The notes beneath the pieces were generated by a model, which ran no database searches, was not told the DNA's origin, and saw only the letters and a program-made list of their open reading frames with translations. This document shows, piece after piece, positions 1 to 6,942 of a stretch of 9,764 nt of DNA. Every line of letters begins with the position of its first letter. Within the stretch, counting starts at the first letter, position 1. The stretch is from an uncultured Dehalococcoidia bacterium (GTDB lineage Bacteria; Chloroflexota; Dehalococcoidia; Tepidiformales; Tepidiformaceae): positions 1 to 9,764 of the forward strand of contig CALFYR010000068.1 in the NCBI GenBank assembly GCA_937954195.1, read 5' to 3'. Position numbers and translations under genes: made by a program.

Positions 1-1
1 A

Positions 2-3000
2 GGCGCTATCACGTTGGCATTGGCCAGTACTGGGTCCGCCGCAACTCTGGATACTGGATGGAAGTCACCGACGACTCAAGGAGACGACGCCCCACATGGA
101 ACCAACCAATGGGGCACCTCCGCGGCGAACATTTTTGACCAAGACGATAGTGCCGCCACAGCGGGTACGAATGGTGCCGCACACGGGCTGGGAAACTTCG
201 GATTTACATTCGAAACAGACGCCGTGATCACCGGCATCGAGGTTCGGTTCGATGCATGGACGCGGAACATCAACAACTCAACGTGTCGCCTCGACATTCG
301 AGTCTGGCGAGCCAGTCGCCCCGGCGGGAGCACAACATCCAAGTGGGCGGCCGTGCAGAAACAAAACACACTCGCCAAGACCGCCGACGACGACAGTTAT
401 CAAGAGGTCGGGGGCCAGACTGACCTCTGGGGTGACACCGGTTGGCGCGTCTCTGACTTCAGCGACTCGAATTTCGCGATTGAGGTTCGGTTCGCCGATC
501 CCGGTTCCCTGTGCGACACGGGTGGAGCAAACGGCATCGCCGTCGACCATATCCAGGTCCGCGTCCACTACACCACCCCGGAACCGCCCGAACTCCCAGA
601 CCTCGCCGTCTCAAAAGCGACCACGAGGGGCGGCTTCGCGGTCACATCCATCACTGCCGACCAGGAATTCCAGTGGCGGTGGACCGTGACGAACAACGGC
701 GAAGCCGATGCCGTCTTCCAATCCGGTCAGGTGGTCCTTCGAGATGAACTGCCTGTCGGGATTTCCCACACGTCACCCTCAGGCCCTGCTGGCGTTTCAT
801 GCGACGTGGCGGGCGGGATTCTCACATGCACCGCGGATGGCGAGTTCACCATTCCAGCGGGCCAATCGCGCCAATTCGTCGTAGCAGCGGACCCGAATAC
901 GCCAGGCACCTACACAAATTTGGCTGGCGGTTGCCAGGTGGACTATGCCACAGGGGCGGCGAACGGAAACGTGCCCGAGTCGGACGAGTCCAACAATGGC
1001 TGCGCTTCCGACGTTTCGATCCAGGTGGTTGAGCTCAGGCACCCGCGCGTCTGTACTCGCCTGGTCGATAACGGCGATGCGGTCACGGGAGAGACTGCCA
1101 CGGTGGCGCTTCTCTTCGAGAACATCACGGCAGGGACGGTGGCGGGCGGTTCGACGAAAACGCACACTGAAGCGCCAGCCGCCGACCCGTTCGCCGCAGC
1201 CGAATGTTCCGACCTGAACTACTTTCCGATTGGCACCGTCATCCGGGTAACGCCCTCCATCGCTGCACCGATCGACGCCACCTTCGCGCCCGGCTATCCG
1301 ATCGCGCAGCTCATCCCCGGGTTGGACCCGGCCCCGCCGGCGACTCAAATTGAACTCACGGTCGGGGACAACAGCTGCGGAGGTCCTACCAACGGCGAGG
1401 CGGTGGTTTCGAACGATACGTGCCGCCTGAACCTCTACATCATGCTCACGCCGGCCGAGCCCCCGGTCGTTCTGCCCACCGTGAGCAAGGTTGCCGCCAG
1501 TCCGTCGGTCGTGGATGGCAAGGCGCACTGGGACATTGTCATCGATCAACCAGGGGAGCACTGGTCCGAACAGACGGTTGTCATTTCCGATGCGCACGAC
1601 GATGTCGAACTCGTGGGTTCGCCGCCCTGCACCGTCGCGCTCGGCGAGTTGACCTGCACAGTCGGAGAGGCCGATCTGACCGTCACGGTGGCGCGCGCGA
1701 TCTCTAGCGCGACGCTTTCGTCCGGCACCCTCTGCGGTGGCGGCGAAATCTCCAATCACCTCGTCTCAGCAACCGCGAGTGGCGAACCGCTCAGCATCAC
1801 ATCCGGGGGCACGCCCGTCGCCATCGAGGTGCGCGACATCACGGCTTGCGCCCCGCCACTCGTCAGCAAGGCCCTCGTGTCCGACGGCCCGCAAGAGGTC
1901 ACCGACCCCGGCGATGTGCGCTGGCTCATCACGGTATCGAACCCCGAGGGCGGGCTCGATGGCGTTGTCGTCCACCTCCGTGATCTCGATGCGGTGGTCC
2001 TTCCAGGCACCGCAGGGACCACCCCGCCCGGGCACCTGACCACGTGGTGCGACATCGGCGAAGGTTCGAACTTCGAAGCCTCGTGCACCCTCCCTTCGAA
2101 CGCGTCGGTAACCTTCGTCGTAGCTCCGCTGTCGTCTCCAACGCTGCAGTGCAACGCGTCCCAGTTTCCGAACACCGCCGAATACGCGTTTGGCGTGCTA
2201 GCTGAGTGGACAGGCGTGGTGGGACCAACAATTACCCTGCTCGGCGCCGAAAGCGAGTGCCCGCAGGACATTACAATTGTCAAGCGGCTCGTGAACGTCC
2301 CGGATGGTCGAGCAGTCGACGAGAATATCGACCTCCCATCGCTCAATGTCCCCGACGGGACTTACGTTAGCGGACCAACGGCACTCGGCGATGGCGAATA
2401 CGCCTGGACTTACACAGTCCCGCCGCACTACGCGGAGGCGGTGACAGAAAACGTTCCGCCCGGCTGGGAACCCGTCGCCTGTGCCTCGCCTGCTGATGGG
2501 GCGTACACGACGTTCTGCAACCAGCCGCTGGCGACCGTCAGCGCCACGAAGCAGTACGTGCCGAACGGCGGCCCTGATGCTACCGATGACGATATCCCCC
2601 TTTCCATCATCCTTGAGAGCTTCGGTCCTTTTGTTCCGGCCGGCCCGACTGAGAGCAACGAGACGCGTTACCAGCCGAAGTCCGTCCCGTCCGGCCGCTA
2701 TTCGGTCACCGAAACGATTGACGCGCGCTGGCACCTGACCGACGTGGAAGTGGCGGGCGATGGATGCGTCGAAGTGGTACCAGAGGACCTTTTCAGCGCG
2801 CTCGAATCGGAATTGGTCGCTGCCATCCATCTGCTCCACCTGGAAGTCTCGATTACGTTCGACGTAGCTCCGGGCGCCAACTGCGTCATCACGTTTACCA
2901 ACGAACGCCTGGTAGCGCGGGTGGTGGTCGAAAAGGTGTACGTCGGCGCAGTCGGCGACGAGCCGTTGGTGAGTGTGACCGTCGATGACGCGGAGATCAC

Positions 3001-4549
3001 CGCAGACTGGGATCGATTCGGAACGCCGGCGTCCCGCTGGGAGCTGCTTGTCCCGGTCGCCAGCGCGGGTTCCACCATCGAGGTCAGCGAAACGATCCCG
3101 GTTGGGTGGGCGAACGCCGGTGCGTTCCGCGGCTCATGCGACGGCGCATCGCCCGGCTCGCCGGAACCTGGAGGCACCAAGTCGGTCACCGCCGAAGCGG
3201 TGATGCCCGGCGAGACCGTCACTATGTGCTTCGTGAACCTAGCCGTCGGCTCGGTCCAACTTATCAAGGTTGACTCCGCCGAATCCGAGGCCCCACAGAC
3301 ATGGCTGTTCAGCTCCACGGCGCCGGGTGTAGCGGGTTCGCTCGCGACCGCCGGCGGCAGCGAAGTGAGCCAGGCACAGACGAACTTCCCCCTTGTTCCG
3401 GTCGGCGACTACTCCATTTTCGAGTCGCAGGGCAAGACTGCATGCGAACCAGGTGCTTTAGCGACCGATTACGAGACGCGGGCCGCCGCGAATACAGGCA
3501 GTCCGCCCGCCGACAATGACCTCGGCGAAGTCGTTGGTGCGGAACCGATCCCCTTCACCGTCGAGAAGGGCCGAACGACGTATGTACGTTTCGACAACCG
3601 CGGGTGTGGGACCGTGCTGGGGACGGGGCTCATCGTGGTATGGAAGTTTGCGGATTACGACGCGGACGGCGTTCGTGACGCGGGCGAGCCGGCTGTTCCC
3701 GGCTGGCACTTCACCATCGATGGGCCAGATGGCACGTTCGACGTGGTGACCGATGACGAAGGGAAGCACGTCTTCACGGTCGCGAAGGGCGGAACGTACA
3801 CCATCACTGAGGAGGCCGGCGACGGCTGGCAGGTCGTCGGCTCGGCGCAAGACGGCGTCCTCGTTCCAGGGAACGTTGCCGAGGTTGAGGCGGGCCTTGG
3901 CGAGCACCGCGAGGTCACGTTCTTCAACCAACCAAGGGTCGGGATCGAAGTTTCGAAGACGGAAGTCTCGAGCGATACACCTGCCGGGGTGCCTGGCGCT
4001 GGCTGGCGGTTCACGCTCACCGGATGCGGTATCGAATCACGGACGGGCGTCACCGATGGGGATGGGACATTGCTGTTCGATGACCTGCCACCGGCGGTTG
4101 GCTGCATGTACACGGTTACCGAGACCACGGTTGCCGGGTGGGTAGCGGTGAACGCCTCGCGGACGGCAGCGCCAATCCCGGCGGGAGAGATTACCCGGCT
4201 CGGGTTCCGGAACATACGGCTCGAGGCCTGCGATGCCTGCACCCCGGCGGGCCCACAGCCGGGCGCCAGTCCGTCGCCGACTCCCACAGCGACCACCACC
4301 GCAGTCACTCCCCCGACGGCGACTCCATCCGCGACATCCACACCTGGCGCTCCCGGGTCGCCAACACCGGCGCCGAGCATCACCGCGGTGGCGGGTGAAC
4401 GGACACCCGGGCCGGCCGCCACTCCCCTGCCCCCCGACACCGGGGATGGCGGCACGGCGGCCGGAGGCGCGTCGCTCCTCCTCTGGCTCATTGGGAGCGC
4501 GGCGGTCGCCACCGGCCTGCTTTTCCTGAGAGCGAGCCGCCGGCGTTAG
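2..4549 (+). CDS. Giant multidomain surface protein with SpaA/Cna_B-like repeats and sortase-type tail (5' partial)
   Basis: Predicted extracellular stalk or adhesin, anchored at the cell surface. The frame is open to the left edge. The first in-frame start is TTG at 14 (numbering below counts from it), but the preceding Gly-Ala-Ile-Thr and the following Leu-Ala-Leu-Ala-Ser look like the end of a signal peptide, so the true start probably lies outside the window. Visible order: beta-sandwich-like domain about 10-187, ending in a VDHIQVRVHY strand; CARDB/DUF11-like module 195-339; unassigned domain 340-489; two DUF11-like modules 490-612 and 616-750; six SpaA/Cna_B-like domains 753-1400, each opening with a Lys-bearing strand and closing with a Phe-x-Asn strand; CDAC at 1406-1409; Pro/Thr/Ser linker 1410-1471; LPPDTG 1472-1477; hydrophobic segment 1486-1505; RASRRR end. 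The domain at 1205-1305 carries a calcium-loop-like DYDADGVRDAGEP (1214-1226), as in SdrD_B domains. The stop TAG interlocks with the convergent hydrolase stop. Domain names rest on motif recognition; ligand and exact role are unknown. Confidence 0.85.
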   Translation, partial: GAITLALASTGSAATLDTGWKSPTTQGDDAPHGTNQWGTSAANIFDQDDSAATAGTNGAAHGLGNFGFTFETDAVITGIEVRFDAWTRNINNSTCRLDIRVWRASRPGGSTTSKWAAVQKQNTLAKTADDDSYQEVGGQTDLWGDTGWRVSDFSDSNFAIEVRFADPGSLCDTGGANGIAVDHIQVRVHYTTPEPPELPDLAVSKATTRGGFAVTSITADQEFQWRWTVTNNGEADAVFQSGQVVLRDELPVGISHTSPSGPAGVSCDVAGGILTCTADGEFTIPAGQSRQFVVAADPNTPGTYTNLAGGCQVDYATGAANGNVPESDESNNGCASDVSIQVVELRHPRVCTRLVDNGDAVTGETATVALLFENITAGTVAGGSTKTHTEAPAADPFAAAECSDLNYFPIGTVIRVTPSIAAPIDATFAPGYPIAQLIPGLDPAPPATQIELTVGDNSCGGPTNGEAVVSNDTCRLNLYIMLTPAEPPVVLPTVSKVAASPSVVDGKAHWDIVIDQPGEHWSEQTVVISDAHDDVELVGSPPCTVALGELTCTVGEADLTVTVARAISSATLSSGTLCGGGEISNHLVSATASGEPLSITSGGTPVAIEVRDITACAPPLVSKALVSDGPQEVTDPGDVRWLITVSNPEGGLDGVVVHLRDLDAVVLPGTAGTTPPGHLTTWCDIGEGSNFEASCTLPSNASVTFVVAPLSSPTLQCNASQFPNTAEYAFGVLAEWTGVVGPTITLLGAESECPQDITIVKRLVNVPDGRAVDENIDLPSLNVPDGTYVSGPTALGDGEYAWTYTVPPHYAEAVTENVPPGWEPVACASPADGAYTTFCNQPLATVSATKQYVPNGGPDATDDDIPLSIILESFGPFVPAGPTESNETRYQPKSVPSGRYSVTETIDARWHLTDVEVAGDGCVEVVPEDLFSALESELVAAIHLLHLEVSITFDVAPGANCVITFTNERLVARVVVEKVYVGAVGDEPLVSVTVDDAEITADWDRFGTPASRWELLVPVASAGSTIEVSETIPVGWANAGAFRGSCDGASPGSPEPGGTKSVTAEAVMPGETVTMCFVNLAVGSVQLIKVDSAESEAPQTWLFSSTAPGVAGSLATAGGSEVSQAQTNFPLVPVGDYSIFESQGKTACEPGALATDYETRAAANTGSPPADNDLGEVVGAEPIPFTVEKGRTTYVRFDNRGCGTVLGTGLIVVWKFADYDADGVRDAGEPAVPGWHFTIDGPDGTFDVVTDDEGKHVFTVAKGGTYTITEEAGDGWQVVGSAQDGVLVPGNVAEVEAGLGEHREVTFFNQPRVGIEVSKTEVSSDTPAGVPGAGWRFTLTGCGIESRTGVTDGDGTLLFDDLPPAVGCMYTVTETTVAGWVAVNASRTAAPIPAGEITRLGFRNIRLEACDACTPAGPQPGASPSPTPTATTTAVTPPTATPSATSTPGAPGSPTPAPSITAVAGERTPGPAATPLPPDTGDGGTAAGGASLLLWLIGSAAVATGLLFLRASRRR
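2270..4213 (+). other. Six tandem SpaA/Cna_B-like domains within the surface protein
   Basis: Residues 753-1400 (numbered from TTG at 14) form six consecutive modules of about 86-126 residues. Each opens with a beta strand bearing Lys, has a central Thr/Ser/Phe-Glu motif (VTE, VSE, IFE, ITE), often followed by GW, and ends in a Phe-x-Asn strand. Candidate isopeptide triads are K757/E812/N836, K846/E900/N963, K974/E1026/N1075, K1085/E1137/N1195, K1211/E1266/N1305 and K1315/E1370/N1400. In known Cna_B/SpaA folds the Lys and Asn side chains become covalently linked with help from the acidic residue. Bond formation here is inferred from position only. The modules differ strongly in sequence, so this is an old domain array rather than a recent DNA duplication. 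Confidence 0.7.
4241..4546 (+). other. Pro/Thr/Ser wall-spanning linker and LPxTG-like sorting tail
   Basis: Residues 1410-1471 are almost entirely Pro, Thr, Ser, Ala and Gly, typical of an extended wall-spanning linker. LPPDTG (1472-1477), a Gly-rich stretch, a roughly 20-residue hydrophobic helix (1486-1505) and a basic RASRRR end follow. This is the classic order of a sortase sorting signal. The motif is off-consensus: LPxTG has one residue between Pro and Thr and here there are two, or equivalently it reads PPDTG. No sortase gene lies in the window, so the tail could instead act as a plain membrane anchor. Confidence 0.65.
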
Positions 4550-5466
4550 GAGCGACCCTCGTCAGGGCCGCACCAGGCGATGATCGCGCTGTTCAGCTGG
4601 TGGGCCGCTTCCCACTGCACAAAATGCCCGCAGTCCCGCAGCAGGAACGGGCCAACATGGTTCGAGAACACTGCGGCGGCCATGCGGTCGAAGTCCGGGT
4701 AGAGCACGTGGTCGCTCGGGCCGAACAGGATCATCGTCGGCGTTGCGTTGGGCGTCGCCATCGCCGTCGGCTCGCTCCGTGCCTCCGCCCGGAATGTGCT
4801 TTCGTACGCCCCGAAACTCGCGCGCAACTTTGCGCCATCGGCCCACGGCTCCGTCATAAAGTCCACATCCTCCGGGCCAAATGCGCCCGGGTGGCCCCAG
4901 AACCGCGAGGTGTAGAACGTCGCTATGTACCGGCGTCGCATCTCAGGAGTGGCCAGTTCCGCGGCGAGCGCATCGGCGTCCGTGCCCTGGCGCACGAAGT
5001 AGTCCGAAGCCTCCCGAGCCGGGCGCGTGTTCATTCCGGCCATCTTCTCCTTGTCGAAGGGAAGCGGAGAATTGAACAGCACCATCCGCGAAACGAACCC
5101 GGGGTAGCGAAGCGACAGGTCCTGGATCACCGGCCCCCCGAGGTCGCCGCCAACCACGATGACACGCTCGTGGCCGAGGTGTTCGTGTACCAGTGCGTAC
5201 ATATCCCGGCTGTGGGAGGCGACGTCGTGAAAGCCGTCGGGAGCGACATCCGATTCGCCGAACCCGCGAAGGTCGGGTGCGATCACCTCGAACCCCGCGG
5301 CGGCAAGCGGCTCTACGTTGCGCCACCAGATGCGCTTCGTTTCGGGCCAGCCATGGACGAAGAGGATGGGAGTCCCGCCGGCTCCCTCGTGGAGGTATGC
5401 CTGCTTGAAACCGCGTGGCGAAGCAAATCTCGTCGTGAACTGGCCCGGGTCTGGTCCGCCGCTCAC
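4546..5466 (-). CDS. Alpha/beta hydrolase, epoxide hydrolase / haloalkane dehalogenase-like
   Basis: Predicted cytoplasmic hydrolase of 306 residues, the usual length for bacterial epoxide hydrolases. The oxyanion-hole motif HGWPE is at 38-42 and DLRGFGES at 65-72. The nucleophile elbow GGDLGG (106-111) has Asp108 in place of Ser, which is the mark of the epoxide hydrolase/dehalogenase branch. Candidate acid Asp252 (GPSDHV) and base His281 (DCGHF) complete the triad. Cap-domain Tyr156 and Tyr221 sit about where the epoxide-opening tyrosines lie in Agrobacterium EchA (Tyr152, Tyr215), favouring an epoxide hydrolase over a dehalogenase; the substrate is unknown. There is no signal peptide. The start is GTG, chosen because it overlaps the upstream gene's TGA (GTGA, 5463-5466), implying translational coupling to the beta-lactamase-family gene. 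The stop TAA overlaps the convergent surface-protein stop and no terminator lies between them. Confidence 0.88.
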   Translation of the reverse strand: MSGGPDPGQFTTRFASPRGFKQAYLHEGAGGTPILFVHGWPETKRIWWRNVEPLAAAGFEVIAPDLRGFGESDVAPDGFHDVASHSRDMYALVHEHLGHERVIVVGGDLGGPVIQDLSLRYPGFVSRMVLFNSPLPFDKEKMAGMNTRPAREASDYFVRQGTDADALAAELATPEMRRRYIATFYTSRFWGHPGAFGPEDVDFMTEPWADGAKLRASFGAYESTFRAEARSEPTAMATPNATPTMILFGPSDHVLYPDFDRMAAAVFSNHVGPFLLRDCGHFVQWEAAHQLNSAIIAWCGPDEGRS

Positions 5467-6830
5467 AGGCCGTTTTCCGGGAGGTAGAGACGCCCGCCAA
5501 GTCGCAAGAACCTGGGAGACCCGTCCTTGCCCGGCACGAAGTCGAAGAGCGAACCCTCCGTCTCCGTATCGGTGACCATGAACTCGTTCTCACCCACGGG
5601 CACCGCGTGGCGAACAGGGAGCCGCTGTTCCTTCCCCGTGTATGGGCTGCGAGAGATCACATCAAGCGCAAGCCCATCACCTTCGACCGAAACGCGGACC
5701 TCGCCGTTCGCGTTCTGGTATGTCCCCCTCGCTGTCTGCAGGACGGCCTGGTCTCGGGCAACGCCCTCGGGATCTCCCCGCACGATGCCTGCGTACTGCC
5801 GCAGGCAGAAGCGTTCGACGTGGCGGTACGCGGCAGCGCCATGGCTTCCATTGCTCAGGATGGCGACCGCGAAGCGCTGCTCGGGACAAAGAGTGAGCAG
5901 CGCGCGGTGCCCGTTGGTCGAACCCCCATGCCCGATCGTGCGGGTTCCGCCAGCATCCTGCAGCCACCATCCAAGCCCCCAGTTGGGAGCCATGTTCGCC
6001 GCGCGTACCTGCGGTTTCTGCATCGCCGCGAGCGCTGCCTCCGACAGCACCCGCCGTTCTCCGGCCATGCCATCCCCCAGGTGGAATGCCGCGAACTTCA
6101 ACAGGTCGCTTGCGGTGCCAATGATGGTCCCGGCCGGCGCCATGGCCCGCGTAATCGCGTACGGCTTCGCGACTTCGGGCTCGTCCGTGGTAATCGTGTT
6201 GTACCCGACGGCCACCGGGTTTGTGATCGCCTCATCGACGCGAAAGGTCGATCGCTCCAGGCCAAGCGGCTTGATCACTCGGTCGCGGATGACGTCTTCC
6301 GCCGGCTTTCCGTGGGCCACTTCGAGCAGACGACCGAGCACCTGGAACCCGGCGTTGCAGTAAAACCACAGCTCGCCCGGCGCCGTCAGTTGGCGCACCC
6401 CCGAAAGCGCCGCCACAGCCCGGGCGAGCGCATCGTCGCCGACCCCGTAGTCGGTGAAGTCGTCGCCCCAGAAACCGCCGGTGTGTGTCAGCAGGTGCCG
6501 GACGGTCAGGGCGTCCGTCGCAGCCTCGTCCGAGAGCCGGAAGTCCGGGAGATACCGCGTGACCGGCGCATCAAGTTCGAGCTTCCACGAGTCGACGAGC
6601 TGCATGACGGCCGTCGCCGTGACGACCTTCGTAATCGAACCAATCTGAAACACCGTGCCATCGGTCACGGCCTGTCCCGTCTCGATGTTCGCAGTACCGA
6701 ACGAGGCGGTCCGTACCTCCCCGTCGTTCCATGTGGCGACCTGCATCCCGGGCACCTTCCAGCGGCTCAGTTCGGAGGACACGAGGTCGTGCAGGTCACT
6801 GGCGAGCGTTCGTTCGGCTACGGCGGTCAT
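5463..6830 (-). CDS. Serine hydrolase, beta-lactamase (class C / esterase) family
   Basis: Predicted penicillin-binding-protein-like serine hydrolase; members act as esterases, D-aminopeptidases or beta-lactamases. Numbered from TTG at 6836, it shows the three family motifs: SITK (67-70, nucleophile Ser67 and Lys70), YCN (159-161, Tyr159) and HGG (303-305, replacing KTG). The region from about 371 to 457 is a separate beta-rich C-terminal domain, beginning ARGTYQNANGEV, like the lipocalin-like DUF3471 tails of such proteins. No signal peptide or lipobox is visible, so a cytoplasmic esterase-like role is more likely than periplasmic beta-lactam resistance. I chose ATG at 6830 (455 residues) because AGAGG (6837-6841) sits 6 bases upstream of it; TTG at 6836 directly abuts that site. 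It is first in a two-gene operon with the epoxide-hydrolase-like gene, joined by a 4-base overlap. The substrate cannot be told from the sequence. Confidence 0.88.
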   Translation of the reverse strand: MTAVAERTLASDLHDLVSSELSRWKVPGMQVATWNDGEVRTASFGTANIETGQAVTDGTVFQIGSITKVVTATAVMQLVDSWKLELDAPVTRYLPDFRLSDEAATDALTVRHLLTHTGGFWGDDFTDYGVGDDALARAVAALSGVRQLTAPGELWFYCNAGFQVLGRLLEVAHGKPAEDVIRDRVIKPLGLERSTFRVDEAITNPVAVGYNTITTDEPEVAKPYAITRAMAPAGTIIGTASDLLKFAAFHLGDGMAGERRVLSEAALAAMQKPQVRAANMAPNWGLGWWLQDAGGTRTIGHGGSTNGHRALLTLCPEQRFAVAILSNGSHGAAAYRHVERFCLRQYAGIVRGDPEGVARDQAVLQTARGTYQNANGEVRVSVEGDGLALDVISRSPYTGKEQRLPVRHAVPVGENEFMVTDTETEGSLFDFVPGKDGSPRFLRLGGRLYLPENGL

Positions 6831-6836
6831 GGGCAA

Positions 6837-6841
6837 CCTCT
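6837..6841 (-). promoter_or_regulatory. Ribosome binding site that decides the beta-lactamase-family start
   Basis: On the minus strand AGAGG lies 6 bases before ATG at 6830-6828. The alternative in-frame TTG (6836-6834) immediately follows it with no spacer, so ATG is preferred. Confidence 0.55.
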
Positions 6842-6860
6842 ATTTGGGTGAGGGGCCCGA

Positions 6861-6866
6861 AGTATA
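6861..6866 (-). promoter_or_regulatory. Possible -10 element for the hydrolase operon
   Basis: The minus strand reads TATACT, five of six matches to TATAAT, about 30 bases before the ATG at 6830. This would give a short leader containing the AGAGG ribosome site. I find no convincing -35 box 16-18 bases further upstream, where the sequence is GC-rich, so this is only a candidate. Confidence 0.3.
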
Positions 6867-6930
6867 CGCGCGCGAAGCTTGCGGTTGGGGCCCCCGCCGT
6901 TCAGGCTTCGAGCACAGCCTTACTACCCAT

Positions 6931-6934
6931 GGAG
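6931..6934 (+). promoter_or_regulatory. Ribosome binding site of the acuI-like gene
   Basis: GGAG with an 8-base spacer before ATG at 6943. It fixes this start, although the reading frame stays open far upstream across the divergent gene. Confidence 0.6.
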
Positions 6935-6942
6935 CACCCCGC

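Noticed and set aside
797..1759. Long open frame on the minus strand inside the surface-protein gene (about 320 codons)
   Set aside because: It is antisense to a protein with clear domain structure, is Arg/Gly-rich as shadow frames in GC-rich DNA usually are, and matches no family I recognise.
4241..4426. Repetitive-looking C/A-rich stretch as a DNA repeat or CRISPR
   Set aside because: It is the Pro/Thr/Ser linker in frame, with no regular repeat unit or spacers.
5607..6851. Plus-strand open frame of about 414 codons opposite the beta-lactamase-family gene
   Set aside because: The opposite strand has all three catalytic motifs and a ribosome site. The plus frame is Arg/His-rich with no recognisable domain.
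6852..6895. Two copies of GGGGCCC in the divergent intergenic region as an operator
   Set aside because: The copies are short and unevenly placed, and common in DNA of this composition.
6655..6942. N-terminal extension of the acuI-like gene to an upstream ATG
   Set aside because: The extra 96 residues lie over the divergent gene and are not part of the AcuI family. ATG at 6943 has GGAG upstream and matches the family N-terminus.
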